A stretch of DNA of 64,000 bases, from positions 24,182-88,181 of the forward strand of contig CAMJPL010000001.1 of NCBI GenBank assembly GCA_946407735.1, given 5' to 3'. The position numbers were made by a program, and so were the translations under genes. Positions 34,989 through 44,161 of this stretch are shown here, piece after piece; position 1 is the stretch's first letter, and every line of letters begins with the position of its first letter. The stretch is from an uncultured Clostridia bacterium (lineage in GTDB: Bacteria > Bacillota > Clostridia > Oscillospirales > CAG-272). Under the pieces are notes generated by a model. The model did not search any database. It had not been told where the DNA came from and was given only the letters and a program-made list of their open reading frames with translations.

Positions 34989-36225
34989 ATGTGTTGTTCT
35001 GCTCAGGATGATAATACGTCCTGAACTTCTTTATATGCCGTCTCTCGTGTATGAAGATGAAGGCGCGGCGCTTCAGATTGCCCTTGAGATCGAACGGGTA
35101 TCTCATCGACGAGAAGGCTCTGCCTTCCTTCACGCAGGCGCGGACGCGGTCGGCGAGAGCGCCTTTTACGTAGGTGTAGACGACGGAATCGGGGATGTAG
35201 CGCCAGTAGATCTCGTTTTTATTGTACACGCACCCGTCGAAGTCCTTCTTTTCGACTCTGTCCTCGACGTACCACTGAGCCGTGTTCTGTCCCGCCGCCG
35301 TGACGTAATACGACGAACGGCCGAGACGGGTGTTTATCTCGAACGCCCTGAACGAGCCGTCGCGCTCGTCGTACTTGATGTCGAAATTGGCAAAGCCTGT
35401 ATAATGCACGTGCTCAAGGAACTTTCTGAACCTCTCGTAGAGCTCGGGATTGTCCTCGGTGAGGATGGCGCAGTGGTTGCCGCGTCCCTTCGGCGTGTGC
35501 TCCTCGAGCAGGACGTGCCCGAGACACATCATCCGGACGTTCGAGTCGCGGTCGCAGTAGGCGGTCATGACATACATGTGGCTGTCGTCGCCGGGGATCA
35601 TGTCCTGAATGATCAGATGCTCGGGATATCCAGCGCCGTAGATCTTCCCGATAATCTCGTCGGCCTCGGCGCGCGATTTCGCTATGAATACCTTCTTTAT
35701 CCCCTCGAACGGATGATGCCAGTACGGCGCCGAGACGGACGGCTTTATGATGATCGGGTAGTCAAAGGGAAGACCGTCGAGCGTGTCGCCCTCCCTGAAT
35801 ATCACCGTCTTCGGATAGGGGATGTCAAGCTCTTTGCAGATGTCGTAGAAGTATTCCTTGTGCGTTATGCGGTCCATCAGGTCGAAATCAATGTATGGCA
35901 CGATGTACTGAGGATCGATCTTCGCCTTGTTCTGCGACAGCAGATCGACGTAATCGTCGGTGCAGCCGAGGGCGATGAGGACATTGTCACGGTGCGAGGC
36001 GGCGAAGTCGTTCAGTGTCTTTACCGCGGTCTCAGGCGTGTCGAGGTCGGGCACGGCGGTGAAGTCGATTATATGCGTGTATTTCGTCGCGCCGATGGCG
36101 TAGCGGCCGAAGGCGGCGGTGCGGACGCCGTAACGCTCATGGAAGGAGCGGGCGATGTGATAGCAGTTGAGGTCGGCGCCGAGCACGACCGGGATGATCT
36201 TTGATGTGTCCATAATGCTTTGCAT
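34987..36225 (-). CDS. ATP-grasp carboxylate-amine ligase, D-aspartate-ligase-like
   Basis: The 412-residue protein is an ATP-grasp enzyme: a PreATP-grasp N-terminal region (IPVVLGADLNCYHIARSFHE), a B-domain with DYPIIIKPSVSAPYW, and the metal-binding FRAFEINTRLGRSS. The overall organisation resembles D-aspartate ligases that attach D-Asp to Lys in peptidoglycan precursors. It is co-directional with the MurE-like gene and about 100 bases before it. The exact start (ATG 36225 or 36213) is uncertain. Catalysis on another amino acid is possible. Confidence 0.72.
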   Translation of the reverse strand: MQSIMDTSKIIPVVLGADLNCYHIARSFHERYGVRTAAFGRYAIGATKYTHIIDFTAVPDLDTPETAVKTLNDFAASHRDNVLIALGCTDDYVDLLSQNKAKIDPQYIVPYIDFDLMDRITHKEYFYDICKELDIPYPKTVIFREGDTLDGLPFDYPIIIKPSVSAPYWHHPFEGIKKVFIAKSRAEADEIIGKIYGAGYPEHLIIQDMIPGDDSHMYVMTAYCDRDSNVRMMCLGHVLLEEHTPKGRGNHCAILTEDNPELYERFRKFLEHVHYTGFANFDIKYDERDGSFRAFEINTRLGRSSYYVTAAGQNTAQWYVEDRVEKKDFDGCVYNKNEIYWRYIPDSVVYTYVKGALADRVRACVKEGRAFSSMRYPFDLKGNLKRRAFIFIHERRHIKKFRTYYHPEQNNT

Positions 36226-36257
36226 CTAAACTGTTTTTTAAAAAAATATCCTGATGT

Positions 36258-36334
36258 ATAAAAAGTTTTTGTGGAAAGGTGGGGGTCCGGGGGCGGAAAA
36301 CCCCTTTTTTCAAAAAGGGGTTTTCCGCCCCCGG
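36258..36334. repeat. Dispersed palindromic repeat, copy C
   Basis: A tag AAAAAGTTTTTGTGGAAAGG is followed by a near-perfect 23-bp hairpin (CCGGGGGCGGAAAACCCC with GGGGTTTTCCGCCCCCGG). It lies between the Gfo/Idh and ATP-grasp genes. Confidence 0.8.
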
Positions 36335-36350
36335 TATAAATGCACGTATT

Positions 36351-37532
36351 TCACCTCATCCGGCTGTCCTGGGGGAGGGTGGCGCCTCTGCCTTCGTCGT
36401 CGACGAAGGGGGTAAGGTTGTCGCAGGCATAGGCGTCGCGGTCGGTTTTCTTTCTGAAATCCGGGACAGGATAGCTCGCGCTGCCGTTAAGGACGCTGCG
36501 CCAGGCCTGGATCGCCGTCGCCGACATCGAGGTCGCCTTGTAGACGTCGAAATCGGGGCCCTGATTGCCTTTAAGGTATTCGATGAAGTTGCGGATCACC
36601 CAGTAGTCGCCGCCGCCGTGACCCGAATCCTTCGCCGCCTCGCCGTCGAAGGCGTATTCCGGGCGGTAAAAGCGCTCAGTCACTTCTCCCTCGGGCAGAT
36701 TCCACGGCACATAGGAGAGCCGCACCGTCGTCTCGTCGCCGCGCACCGTCTCGATGCCGCCGTCGATGCACGACAGACGGTACCAGTTGCCGTGAGGCGC
36801 GAACATCGCGCATGCCGGGACCCGGAAGACGGCGCCGCCGTCGGTCGAGATCAGCATGATCGCCGCAACGTCGCTGAAACGCCGCCCGATCTTCTCGGCA
36901 CGCCCCTCGTCATAGCAGGTGCGGGCGGTCACCGAGACCGGAAGCTGCCCCGTCATGTTTATAAGCGGCCCCAGCGAATGGGTGATGTAATATGTCATCG
37001 GCGCGTATTTGCGCCAGTGATATGTCTCGGGATCGAGCCTTCGTATCTCCTCGATGCTCGACGGGTGGCAGTACTCGCCCTCGGCGTACATCACCTTTCC
37101 CAGCTTTCCAGTCTCGTAGACGCGCTTCATCTCAAGACACGCCGCCGAGAAGGGATAATTTTCCGCCAGACTGTATTTTGCGCCCGTCCGCTCGGCAGTC
37201 TCGACCAGCTCGACGCATTCGCGCAGAGTCGACGCCGCCGTCGTCTCGCTCAGCACGGCGATGCCTTTTTCCATCGCCTTCACGGCGTAAGGCTCGTGCT
37301 GATGGAAGTAGTTCGCCAGCACCACGGCGTCGAGGCCCGAGTCTATGAATTCGTCGAAATCGTCGAACGCCATGGCGGTAGGGAAGGCGGCTTTCGCTCT
37401 GTCCAGCTGATCCGGACGCCTGTCGCAGAAGGCCGTCACCTCGGCGTCGTCCGAAAAATGATCCCGAATGTGATCTGCCGCGAACATCCCCCGCCCGCAG
37501 CCGAATATGCCGAATCTGATCTTTCCTGACAT
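36351..37532 (-). CDS. Gfo/Idh/MocA family oxidoreductase
   Basis: The 393-residue protein has the Rossmann NAD(P) motif at the N-terminus (RFGIFGCGRGMFAADHIRDH) and the sugar-dehydrogenase C-terminal domain with the catalytic-type Lys-containing ETTAASTLREC and SLAENYPFSA region. Such enzymes oxidise or interconvert sugars and inositols. Substrate unknown. No pathway neighbours suggest one. Confidence 0.88.
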   Translation of the reverse strand: MSGKIRFGIFGCGRGMFAADHIRDHFSDDAEVTAFCDRRPDQLDRAKAAFPTAMAFDDFDEFIDSGLDAVVLANYFHQHEPYAVKAMEKGIAVLSETTAASTLRECVELVETAERTGAKYSLAENYPFSAACLEMKRVYETGKLGKVMYAEGEYCHPSSIEEIRRLDPETYHWRKYAPMTYYITHSLGPLINMTGQLPVSVTARTCYDEGRAEKIGRRFSDVAAIMLISTDGGAVFRVPACAMFAPHGNWYRLSCIDGGIETVRGDETTVRLSYVPWNLPEGEVTERFYRPEYAFDGEAAKDSGHGGGDYWVIRNFIEYLKGNQGPDFDVYKATSMSATAIQAWRSVLNGSASYPVPDFRKKTDRDAYACDNLTPFVDDEGRGATLPQDSRMR

Positions 37533-37574
37533 CTTTTTCCCCTCTCTGCGCGTATGGATCTGATCTTTCCGCCG

Positions 37575-39440
37575 TTATTTCTCGTCCACGAAGAACCGCT
37601 TGTACCAGACGAGGAAGGTGAAGACGGTCCAGACCTTGCGGCCGTTGTTGACCTTCCCGGCTTTGTGGTCGTCGAGAAGTCGCATCAGCGCGTCGGTGTC
37701 GAAGAATACCGACGCGAAATCGGAGGTGAAGTAGGATTTGATAATGTTGTAGTATTTCTCCTCCTTCATCCAGTACCTTATCGGCACCGGGAAGCCCATC
37801 TTCTTGCGGTCGACCCACTCGCGCGGCAGTATGTTCTTCGACGCCTCGCGGAGGATGTATTTCGTGTTCTTCCCGTTTATCTTGTACTCGTGCGGTATCG
37901 TCTGCGCGTAGGCCATGACTTTTTTGTCGAGGAACGGCACACGGAGCTCGAGCGAATGCGCCATGCTCATCTTGTCTGCCTTGAGCAGTATGTCGCCCGG
38001 CATCCAGAGGTTTATGTCGAGATACTGCTTTTTCTCGAGCTCTGACTTCCCCTTTACGCGGTCGTAGTAGGGCTTTGTTATCTCGCGCGGCGTTTTCCCG
38101 ATCCGGTATCCGTCCTTCAGGATGGCTTTTGCCTCCTTCGGCGAGTAGATGTACGCCTGACCGATGAAGTAGTCCTCGGGGCGGCCGGAGTTTTTGATGA
38201 TGAAGTCGTGGCCCTTGAAATACGGCAGCTTTCTCGCGACAGCCGCAGCCGCGACGCGCAGGGGCTGGGGTATTTTGCGGTATTTGCGCTCGGACGGCGT
38301 CACGTCGTACCATTCGTATCCGGCGAAGATCTCGTCGGCGCCCTCGCCCGAGAGCACGACCGTCACCTGCTCCCGCGCCAGCTTCGCGAGGAACCAGAGC
38401 GGCACGCAGGAGGGATTCGACTGCGGCATGTCCATGTGATACTGGATGTCCGGGAAGGCGTCGAAGCACTCGTCGGCGGTCAGCATCTCCTTATAGTTCG
38501 TTATGCCGAGGATCTTCGACAGCTCGGCGGCGTAGTCTGTCTCGTTGAACTTCGCTCCGAGACCCGAGACGTCGAAGCCGACGGAGAAGGTCTTCTGCGG
38601 CATCATCGAGGCGGTGATGTAGCTCGAGTCGATGCCGCCGGAGAGGAAGGTGCCGACCGGGACGTCGGCTATCCTGTGAGCCTCGACCGACTCCTGCACG
38701 ACCTTGTCGAGCCTGTCGCGGCACTCGTCGAAGGGGATCTCCTTCGTGTCCCAGTCGACGTCCCAGTACCGCTCGATTTTCATTTCGCCCGAATCGAGAT
38801 CGTATGTGAAGCGGTGCGCCTGCGGCAGGGTGTAGACTCCCTTGAAGAAGGTCTCGCCGCCGTCCGGCACCGGGTACTGGAAGGTGAGATATGGCAGGAG
38901 AGCCTTGTCGTTCACCTCTTTAACGAAGCCGGGGTGGTCGAGGAAGGCTTTGATCTCCGAGCCGAACAGGAATCCGCCGTCCTTCGTTCTGGTGTAGTAA
39001 AACGGCTTTATGCCGAAAAAGTCGCGGGCGCCGAAGAGACGGCGCTTTTCCCTGTCCCAGACGACGAAGGCGAACATGCCGCGCAGATGATCGGTCAGCT
39101 TCTCGCCGTACTCGATGTAGCCCTTGAGTATCACCTCGGTGTCGGTGCCGGAGCGGAAGGTATATCCCTTTTCCTCGAGCCCTTTCCTTATCTCGGCGAA
39201 GTTGTACACCTCGCCGTTGTGGAGTATGACGTATTTCGGGTCGGCCGGGTCGTCCGCCATCGGCTGACGTCCCGCCTCCGACAGGTCGAGTATCGACAGC
39301 CGCCTGAATCCGAGAGCGACGTCGCCGTCGATATACTCGTCGGCCATGTCCGGACCGCGGTGGGCGATGCGGTCCATCATTTTGTTCAGCGTTTCTTTTC
39401 TTTTCTCTATCTTACCGGAAAATCCGACAAATCCGCACAT
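37575..39440 (-). CDS. asnB: Asparagine synthetase (glutamine-hydrolysing)
   Basis: The 621-residue protein begins MCGFVGFSG, with Cys2 as the glutaminase nucleophile, and has an N-terminal class II amidotransferase domain (RRLSILDLSEAGRQPM, NGEVYNFAEIR) and a C-terminal synthetase domain with the ATP pyrophosphatase loop SGGIDSS. It converts Asp to Asn using Gln and ATP. Length fits AsnB. Its own promoter lies upstream. Asn production close to the D-Asp-ligase-like gene may be coincidental. Confidence 0.95.
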   Translation of the reverse strand: MCGFVGFSGKIEKRKETLNKMMDRIAHRGPDMADEYIDGDVALGFRRLSILDLSEAGRQPMADDPADPKYVILHNGEVYNFAEIRKGLEEKGYTFRSGTDTEVILKGYIEYGEKLTDHLRGMFAFVVWDREKRRLFGARDFFGIKPFYYTRTKDGGFLFGSEIKAFLDHPGFVKEVNDKALLPYLTFQYPVPDGGETFFKGVYTLPQAHRFTYDLDSGEMKIERYWDVDWDTKEIPFDECRDRLDKVVQESVEAHRIADVPVGTFLSGGIDSSYITASMMPQKTFSVGFDVSGLGAKFNETDYAAELSKILGITNYKEMLTADECFDAFPDIQYHMDMPQSNPSCVPLWFLAKLAREQVTVVLSGEGADEIFAGYEWYDVTPSERKYRKIPQPLRVAAAAVARKLPYFKGHDFIIKNSGRPEDYFIGQAYIYSPKEAKAILKDGYRIGKTPREITKPYYDRVKGKSELEKKQYLDINLWMPGDILLKADKMSMAHSLELRVPFLDKKVMAYAQTIPHEYKINGKNTKYILREASKNILPREWVDRKKMGFPVPIRYWMKEEKYYNIIKSYFTSDFASVFFDTDALMRLLDDHKAGKVNNGRKVWTVFTFLVWYKRFFVDEK

Positions 39441-39510
39441 GAAGGCACCTGATATATCCGGGCATAATCCCCCGGATCCCTTGTATGATTCAAAAAAGCG
39501 TATTTAGATT

Positions 39511-39539
39511 ATTATATCATCAATCCCGTCGCCGTTCAA
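39511..39539 (-). promoter_or_regulatory. Promoter of asnB
   Basis: Minus strand: TTGAAC, a 17-bp spacer ending ATGA and TATAAT, about 70 bases before the start. No T-box leader is visible in this short space. Confidence 0.8.
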
Positions 39540-39584
39540 CCCATATCTGTTAAAAATATGGGCCGCCAGGGCTTGCCGGCGCGC

Positions 39585-41036
39585 TCAGCCGCCGGACGCG
39601 AGCTGCTCCTCGCTGAGACCGTATTTTCTCAGGATGTCCCTCGCGTACGAGCCGCCGAGAGCGGTCTTCCGCACCACCTTGTAGGTGCGGCGGTTGCTGT
39701 CCTCCCTGTCCACCTCGACCGAGAGGGCCGGGAGTATCGTGTCGCCGAAGGCGTGGATGTGAGTCACCCATACCCCGAAGCAGCCGCGCGAGTTCAGCTC
39801 CCTCGCCGCCTCCGCGACCATCCGCTCCGATTTCTGCTCGTCGGTGCCGGAGAAGGTCTCGTTTAACAGCACGACGCTGTCCTCGTCAGCCGATTCCAGT
39901 ATCTCGTCGATCCTTCTCGTCTCATCGGCGAGGCGTCCCTCGGCGGCGAAGCGCTCGTCGAAGGGGAAGTGCGTGTATATCGCGGTGAACGGGTATATCT
40001 CCGCACTTCGGCAGGGGACGCGGCATCCGGCGAGGAAGAGCACCAGCGATATGCCGACGGCGCGCAGATACGTCGTCTTGCCGCCGCCGTTCGCTCCGGT
40101 GAGGAAGAACATGTGCTCCTTCCCGTCGAAGAGCGCGTCGTTCGGCACGATCTCTCCGTCCTTCAGCGTCAGCGCCGCGTCGTACACGGTGTCCGCCTTT
40201 ATCATCCTCTCCTTCGCCACGGCGGGACGGCATGTCTCGATCCCGCGCCGGGCGAGCGCCGCGTCGAAGGCGCGCATGTCGCGCACGAATCTGAGCTCCG
40301 GCAGAAGACGCCCCGGCATCGAGCAGATGAAGGCGTATTTTCCGGCGAAATCAGCCAGCCGCGCTATCTCGTCCGGGCACAGCCTCGCAAGCCCGTCCAT
40401 CACGCCGTCGGGAGCCGGTCTCGCGATATGCGCCGGCATGTGCAGCTCGACGCCAGTGAGACCGTAAACGCATCGTATCACCGAGTCGGAGTCGTTTATT
40501 TTCGGCGCGGGGGAGCCGTCCTCCGGCTCCCTGTTCCTGTGCATCAGCCATTTCCCGGGAGGCGCGCCGACGGAGCAGCTCTGTATCACCGAGAGCTTTT
40601 CGCGGCAGTCCTTTATCTCGGCTGTCATCTCCTGAAATTCCTTCGACGAGACGACGGCCGCGCTTTCGCTTTTCAGCCTCGAAGCCGCCCTGCCGTACGG
40701 CTCGAGCGATGCGAGATACCGCATCATGTCGGCGTATCTCTCGCTCTCGGTGACGAAGGCGGCGCTCCGCTCGAGCCCGAGGCGCGAGGCGCACATCCGC
40801 TTGTGGGCGTCCTCCCACGCCGAGCAGACTGAAAGAAGCGCTTCGAAATCGGTCTTTTCGGCGAAATCGAACAGCTCACCGCGGAATTCTATCTCGCCGG
40901 CCGCGCACGGAACGCTCAGCACCGACAGCGCCGCCTTGTCGAACAGGCGGTCGAGCTTGAGATCCTTCACGGCGTCGTCCGACAGCCTCCGCCTTCCCTT
41001 CGGCTCGCCGTCCGGCCAGAGTATTGATGACAGCAT
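39585..41036 (-). CDS. MutS-family ATPase without mismatch-recognition domain
   Basis: The 483-residue protein has the MutS core and ATPase domains: a helical lever region, then Walker A TGANGGGKTTYLRAVG, Walker B-like VVLLNETFSGTDEQKS and a WVTHIHAFGD motif. The N-terminal mismatch-binding domain I and the Smr domain of MutS2 are both absent, so it is a short MutS-like protein of unknown task. It has its own promoter and is divergent to the UroD-family gene. Confidence 0.85.
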   Translation of the reverse strand: MLSSILWPDGEPKGRRRLSDDAVKDLKLDRLFDKAALSVLSVPCAAGEIEFRGELFDFAEKTDFEALLSVCSAWEDAHKRMCASRLGLERSAAFVTESERYADMMRYLASLEPYGRAASRLKSESAAVVSSKEFQEMTAEIKDCREKLSVIQSCSVGAPPGKWLMHRNREPEDGSPAPKINDSDSVIRCVYGLTGVELHMPAHIARPAPDGVMDGLARLCPDEIARLADFAGKYAFICSMPGRLLPELRFVRDMRAFDAALARRGIETCRPAVAKERMIKADTVYDAALTLKDGEIVPNDALFDGKEHMFFLTGANGGGKTTYLRAVGISLVLFLAGCRVPCRSAEIYPFTAIYTHFPFDERFAAEGRLADETRRIDEILESADEDSVVLLNETFSGTDEQKSERMVAEAARELNSRGCFGVWVTHIHAFGDTILPALSVEVDREDSNRRTYKVVRKTALGGSYARDILRKYGLSEEQLASGG

Positions 41037-41071
41037 GTAAGTTCCTTCGGTATGGTATATCCTGTACGAAT

Positions 41072-41100
41072 ATTATACCATTTTTCCGCCGGTATTGCAA
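41072..41100 (-). promoter_or_regulatory. Promoter of the MutS-like gene
   Basis: Minus strand: TTGCAA, a 17-bp spacer and TATAAT, about 35 bases before the start. Confidence 0.8.
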
Positions 41101-41161
41101 CAGTTTATCACCCGAACGGCGGAAAAAGAAAGAATAAACCTCCCGTTATTTTTATTTGCGG

Positions 41162-41190
41162 TTGTATTTTTTTGCGGGATATGTTATAAT
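41162..41190 (+). promoter_or_regulatory. Promoter of the UroD-family operon
   Basis: TTGTAT, a 17-bp spacer ending ATGT and TATAAT (extended TG) precede the start by about 37 bases. The divergent MutS-like promoter is about 60 bases away. Confidence 0.75.
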
Positions 41191-41226
41191 AATGTCAAAG
41201 CTGTCATAATTCGGAGGGAAAACACT

Positions 41227-42267
41227 ATGCCGGGACTGACTCAGCGGGAGAACATGCTCCGCGTCATACGATTCGAAAGACCTGACTATATCCCGGTCAA
41301 TTTCGTCGTGAGCGAATCCGTCTGGTCACATTACGATCCGCACGCCGTGGAGGAGCTGCTCGAATCGCACCCGATAATCGCCGGGAAGGGCAGGATGAGA
41401 TGGGATCTCGTGCCGAAGAACAGGGACGAGGTGGACAATGACCATATCTATTACGACGAGTTCGGCGTCGAGTGGAAGGGCGACATCGACGGCATACGCG
41501 GCGTGATACAGAAGCATCCGCTGGAGGACTTCTCGAAGATAAAGGACTACGTCTTCCCGCCGATCCCTAAATTCGATCTCGAAGCCGACAGGGCGAACGT
41601 AAAAAAAGCGAAGGAGGCGGGGAATCTCACCGTCATGGGCCTTCCTCACGGCCATACTTTCCTGCGCCTGACTGATCTTTGCGGCTACGAGAACGTGCTG
41701 TGCGGACTTATGGACGAGGATCCCGACCTTCTCTCGCTAGCCCGGCGGCTCGAGGAATACAATTACGCCTTCATCGACCATTACTCGAAGACCGGCTGCG
41801 ACATGATCAGCTTCCCGGAGGATCTCGGCATGCAGATCGGGCCGATGATATCACCGTCGCTGTTCGTGAAATACATAAAGCCGTCCTATCAGCGGCTGAT
41901 GAAGCCGGCGAGGGACGCGGGGGCGATAATCCACATGCACTCGGACGGCGACGTAAGGACGCTTATCGACGATCTCATCGACGGCGGCGTCGACGTGCTC
42001 AATATACAGGATCTGGTGAACGGCATCGACTGGATACACGACAAGTTCTTCGGCAGGTACGCCCTTGAGCTCGACATCGACCGACAGAACATCACGGTGT
42101 TCGGATCGCCGTCGGACGTCCGTGAGCTGATACGCCGCGAGGTGACGACGCTGTCGTCCCCGTCGGGAGGCCTTATGCTGATCTACGGCTGGTACGCCGG
42201 GACGCCTCTCGAAAACATAAAGGCGCTGATGGACGCTCTCGAGGAATACATGTTCTACTGGGACTGA
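41227..42267 (+). CDS. Uroporphyrinogen decarboxylase family protein (1)
   Basis: The start at 41227 has GGAGGG upstream. The protein has the UroD/MtaA fold (RENMLRVIRFERPDYIPVNF, IIHMHSDGDVRTLIDDLIDG, GGVDVLNIQD). The residues needed for porphyrinogen decarboxylation are not obvious, and such proteins in Clostridia are often methyltransferase-related. No corrinoid protein is present, so substrate and role are unclear. A paralogous gene follows after about 115 bases. Confidence 0.85.
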   Translation: MPGLTQRENMLRVIRFERPDYIPVNFVVSESVWSHYDPHAVEELLESHPIIAGKGRMRWDLVPKNRDEVDNDHIYYDEFGVEWKGDIDGIRGVIQKHPLEDFSKIKDYVFPPIPKFDLEADRANVKKAKEAGNLTVMGLPHGHTFLRLTDLCGYENVLCGLMDEDPDLLSLARRLEEYNYAFIDHYSKTGCDMISFPEDLGMQIGPMISPSLFVKYIKPSYQRLMKPARDAGAIIHMHSDGDVRTLIDDLIDGGVDVLNIQDLVNGIDWIHDKFFGRYALELDIDRQNITVFGSPSDVRELIRREVTTLSSPSGGLMLIYGWYAGTPLENIKALMDALEEYMFYWD

Positions 42268-42383
42268 GATCTGCCGATAATATCCAGGCGATCAAAAGCC
42301 CGGAAGGATCGGGATTAGAATTTGCACAGGAAATCCGCGGATTTCTATACGCGTATTTCTATACAAGGAAAAGGGGACATCGC

Positions 42384-43388
42384 ATGACGTCGAAAGAGAT
42401 AATAAAGCGCCTTGTCGCGCACGACGCGCCGCCGCGCTTCGGGTATGACCTGTCCGGGCTGTCTGACTTTCAGTGGGTGTCGTCGAGAAGGCTTATCAAT
42501 CTTCCCGACAACCCGTACGACAGATGGGGGGATTACCCGGAGCTGAGGGCTCTGACCGGATTTTCCGGCGAGACCCGCCGCGACGTATACGGCAACATAT
42601 ACGGCCGCTTCAACGGGAAGACCAAGGGTGAGTGCGTGCGCGGCGCGATAGAGGACTGGGAGGATTATTCCTTCCCGCTCCCCGATTTCGATCCGACGTA
42701 CCGGGACGAGCTGATAAAGAAGGATCTCGGCGCGTGCGAGCGCTTCGTCTTCGCGGGCGGCGAGTCGCTGTTCTCGGTGCTCCGCGACGCGAGGCTCATG
42801 AGCAACGCCCTGATGGACACCGTGGCCGAGCCGGAGGCCGTCGCCGCCTTCATCGACAGGCTCGCCGAGCATGAGGCGGCCGTCATAAAAAGCATAGCCG
42901 GATGCGGCGTCGACGGATGGTTCTTCGGCGACGACTGGGGGACGCAGATGAGCACCTTCATCTCCCCCGACGCGTTCAGGCGGCTTTTCAAGCCTGGATA
43001 CAAAAAGGTCTGCGACGCGGCGCACGAGGCCGGGATGAGCGTCTTCTTCCATTCCTGCGGCTATAACTACGCCTTCATGGAGGATTTCATCGACGCCGGG
43101 ATGGACGTTTTCCAGTTCGATCAGCCCGACGCCTATCCGTCAGAGGTGCTGGCGTCCGAGTTCGCCGGGCGGGTGTCGTTCCATTCGCCGGTCGATATAC
43201 AGAAGGTGCTCCCGACAGGCGACAGGGAGTTCATCGAAAACCGCGCTCTTGAGATGTGCCGGATGTTCAGGGAGGCCGGAGGCGGATGGATAGCGAAGGA
43301 TTATCCCTCCTACGGCGATATCGGTGTGAAGGACGAATGGGCCGGCTGGGCGAGGAAGGTCATAATCGAAAACAGCAGCATATCGTGA
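42384..43388 (+). CDS. Uroporphyrinogen decarboxylase family protein (2)
   Basis: This 334-residue paralogue shows the same fold: HSCGYNYAFMEDFIDAGMDV, FQFDQPDAYP and DDWGTQMSTFISPDAFRRL. It lies directly after the first UroD-family gene. The pair could be subunits or act in sequence. It follows a 115-base space with nothing else seen. Confidence 0.83.
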   Translation: MTSKEIIKRLVAHDAPPRFGYDLSGLSDFQWVSSRRLINLPDNPYDRWGDYPELRALTGFSGETRRDVYGNIYGRFNGKTKGECVRGAIEDWEDYSFPLPDFDPTYRDELIKKDLGACERFVFAGGESLFSVLRDARLMSNALMDTVAEPEAVAAFIDRLAEHEAAVIKSIAGCGVDGWFFGDDWGTQMSTFISPDAFRRLFKPGYKKVCDAAHEAGMSVFFHSCGYNYAFMEDFIDAGMDVFQFDQPDAYPSEVLASEFAGRVSFHSPVDIQKVLPTGDREFIENRALEMCRMFREAGGGWIAKDYPSYGDIGVKDEWAGWARKVIIENSSIS

Positions 43389-43412
43389 GCGCGGGGAAGG
43401 GAGACGATCGTA

Positions 43413-44021
43413 ATGGTAAAGCTGATCCCAGTGCCTTACATCGACCAGTCAGAGCGCTGGCCGACCGGATGCGAGAGCGTGTCCGCCGTGATGGCGCTGA
43501 ATTATCTCGGCGTCGGGATATCGCCCGACGATTTCATAGACGGATGCCTCGACACCGCCGGATTCGAGACGCGCGGCGGCGTGCTTTACGGCCCCGATCC
43601 GAACGAGGCCTTCGTCGGCTCGCCGTATGACGCCGATTCCTTCGGCTGCTACGCCCCGGTTATAAAAAAGGCGCTGAAAAAAGCCCTTCCCGACGGGTAT
43701 ATCGTCGACGATCTCACCGGCGCTCCGATGGAGACGCTTGTCCGGGATTATATCGACAGGGATATCCCGGTGATATTCTGGGCGACGATAAACATGCTCG
43801 ACCCGTACGACGGCTCGTCATGGAAGCTTGACAACGGAGAGAAGTTCACATGGCGGTGCAACGAGCACTGCCTGCTCCTCGTCGGGTACGACGATGATAA
43901 TTATATATTCAGCGACCCGTGGGACAACAGGGGTGTCACCCGCATAGAAAAAGCCCTCGCAGAAAAGAGGCACAGTGAGATGTATTCGATGGCGCTCGCC
44001 GCATTGGCGGCGGGAGGATAA
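43413..44021 (+). CDS. C39-like (peptidase_C39_2) cysteine peptidase-type protein
   Basis: The 202-residue protein has a papain-like pattern: a Cys in WPTGCESVSAVMALNYLG, a His in NEHCLLLVGYDD, and Asp/Asn nearby. There is no signal peptide or ABC domain, so it is predicted to be cytosolic and not a bacteriocin exporter. It lies 24 bases after the UroD-family gene, so it is probably in that operon. Confidence 0.82.
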   Translation: MVKLIPVPYIDQSERWPTGCESVSAVMALNYLGVGISPDDFIDGCLDTAGFETRGGVLYGPDPNEAFVGSPYDADSFGCYAPVIKKALKKALPDGYIVDDLTGAPMETLVRDYIDRDIPVIFWATINMLDPYDGSSWKLDNGEKFTWRCNEHCLLLVGYDDDNYIFSDPWDNRGVTRIEKALAEKRHSEMYSMALAALAAGG

Positions 44022-44048
44022 TGTTTTCCCGCATTTAACAATATCATC

Positions 44049-44077
44049 TTGAAAAAACGGCGGGAGTGTGATATAAT
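44049..44077 (+). promoter_or_regulatory. Promoter of lon
   Basis: TTGAAA (44049-44054), a 17-bp spacer ending TGTGA and TATAAT (44072-44077). It leaves a ~125-base 5' UTR that includes a tandem 15-bp repeat. Confidence 0.85.
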
Positions 44078-44161
44078 ACAACGGTTAAACTGGATAATTG
44101 TTTCATCGCGCCGAAAAGACGCCGCGCGCCCGGATGCGGCTCGCGAAAAGGCGCATGAAAC

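Noticed and set aside
35008..37529. Long plus-strand frames opposite the ATP-grasp and Gfo/Idh genes.
   Set aside because: They are shadows of the minus-strand genes, which have clear domains.
39440..39540. A T-box or riboswitch leader before asnB.
   Set aside because: Promoter to start is only about 70 bases and no T-box or riboswitch consensus is present.
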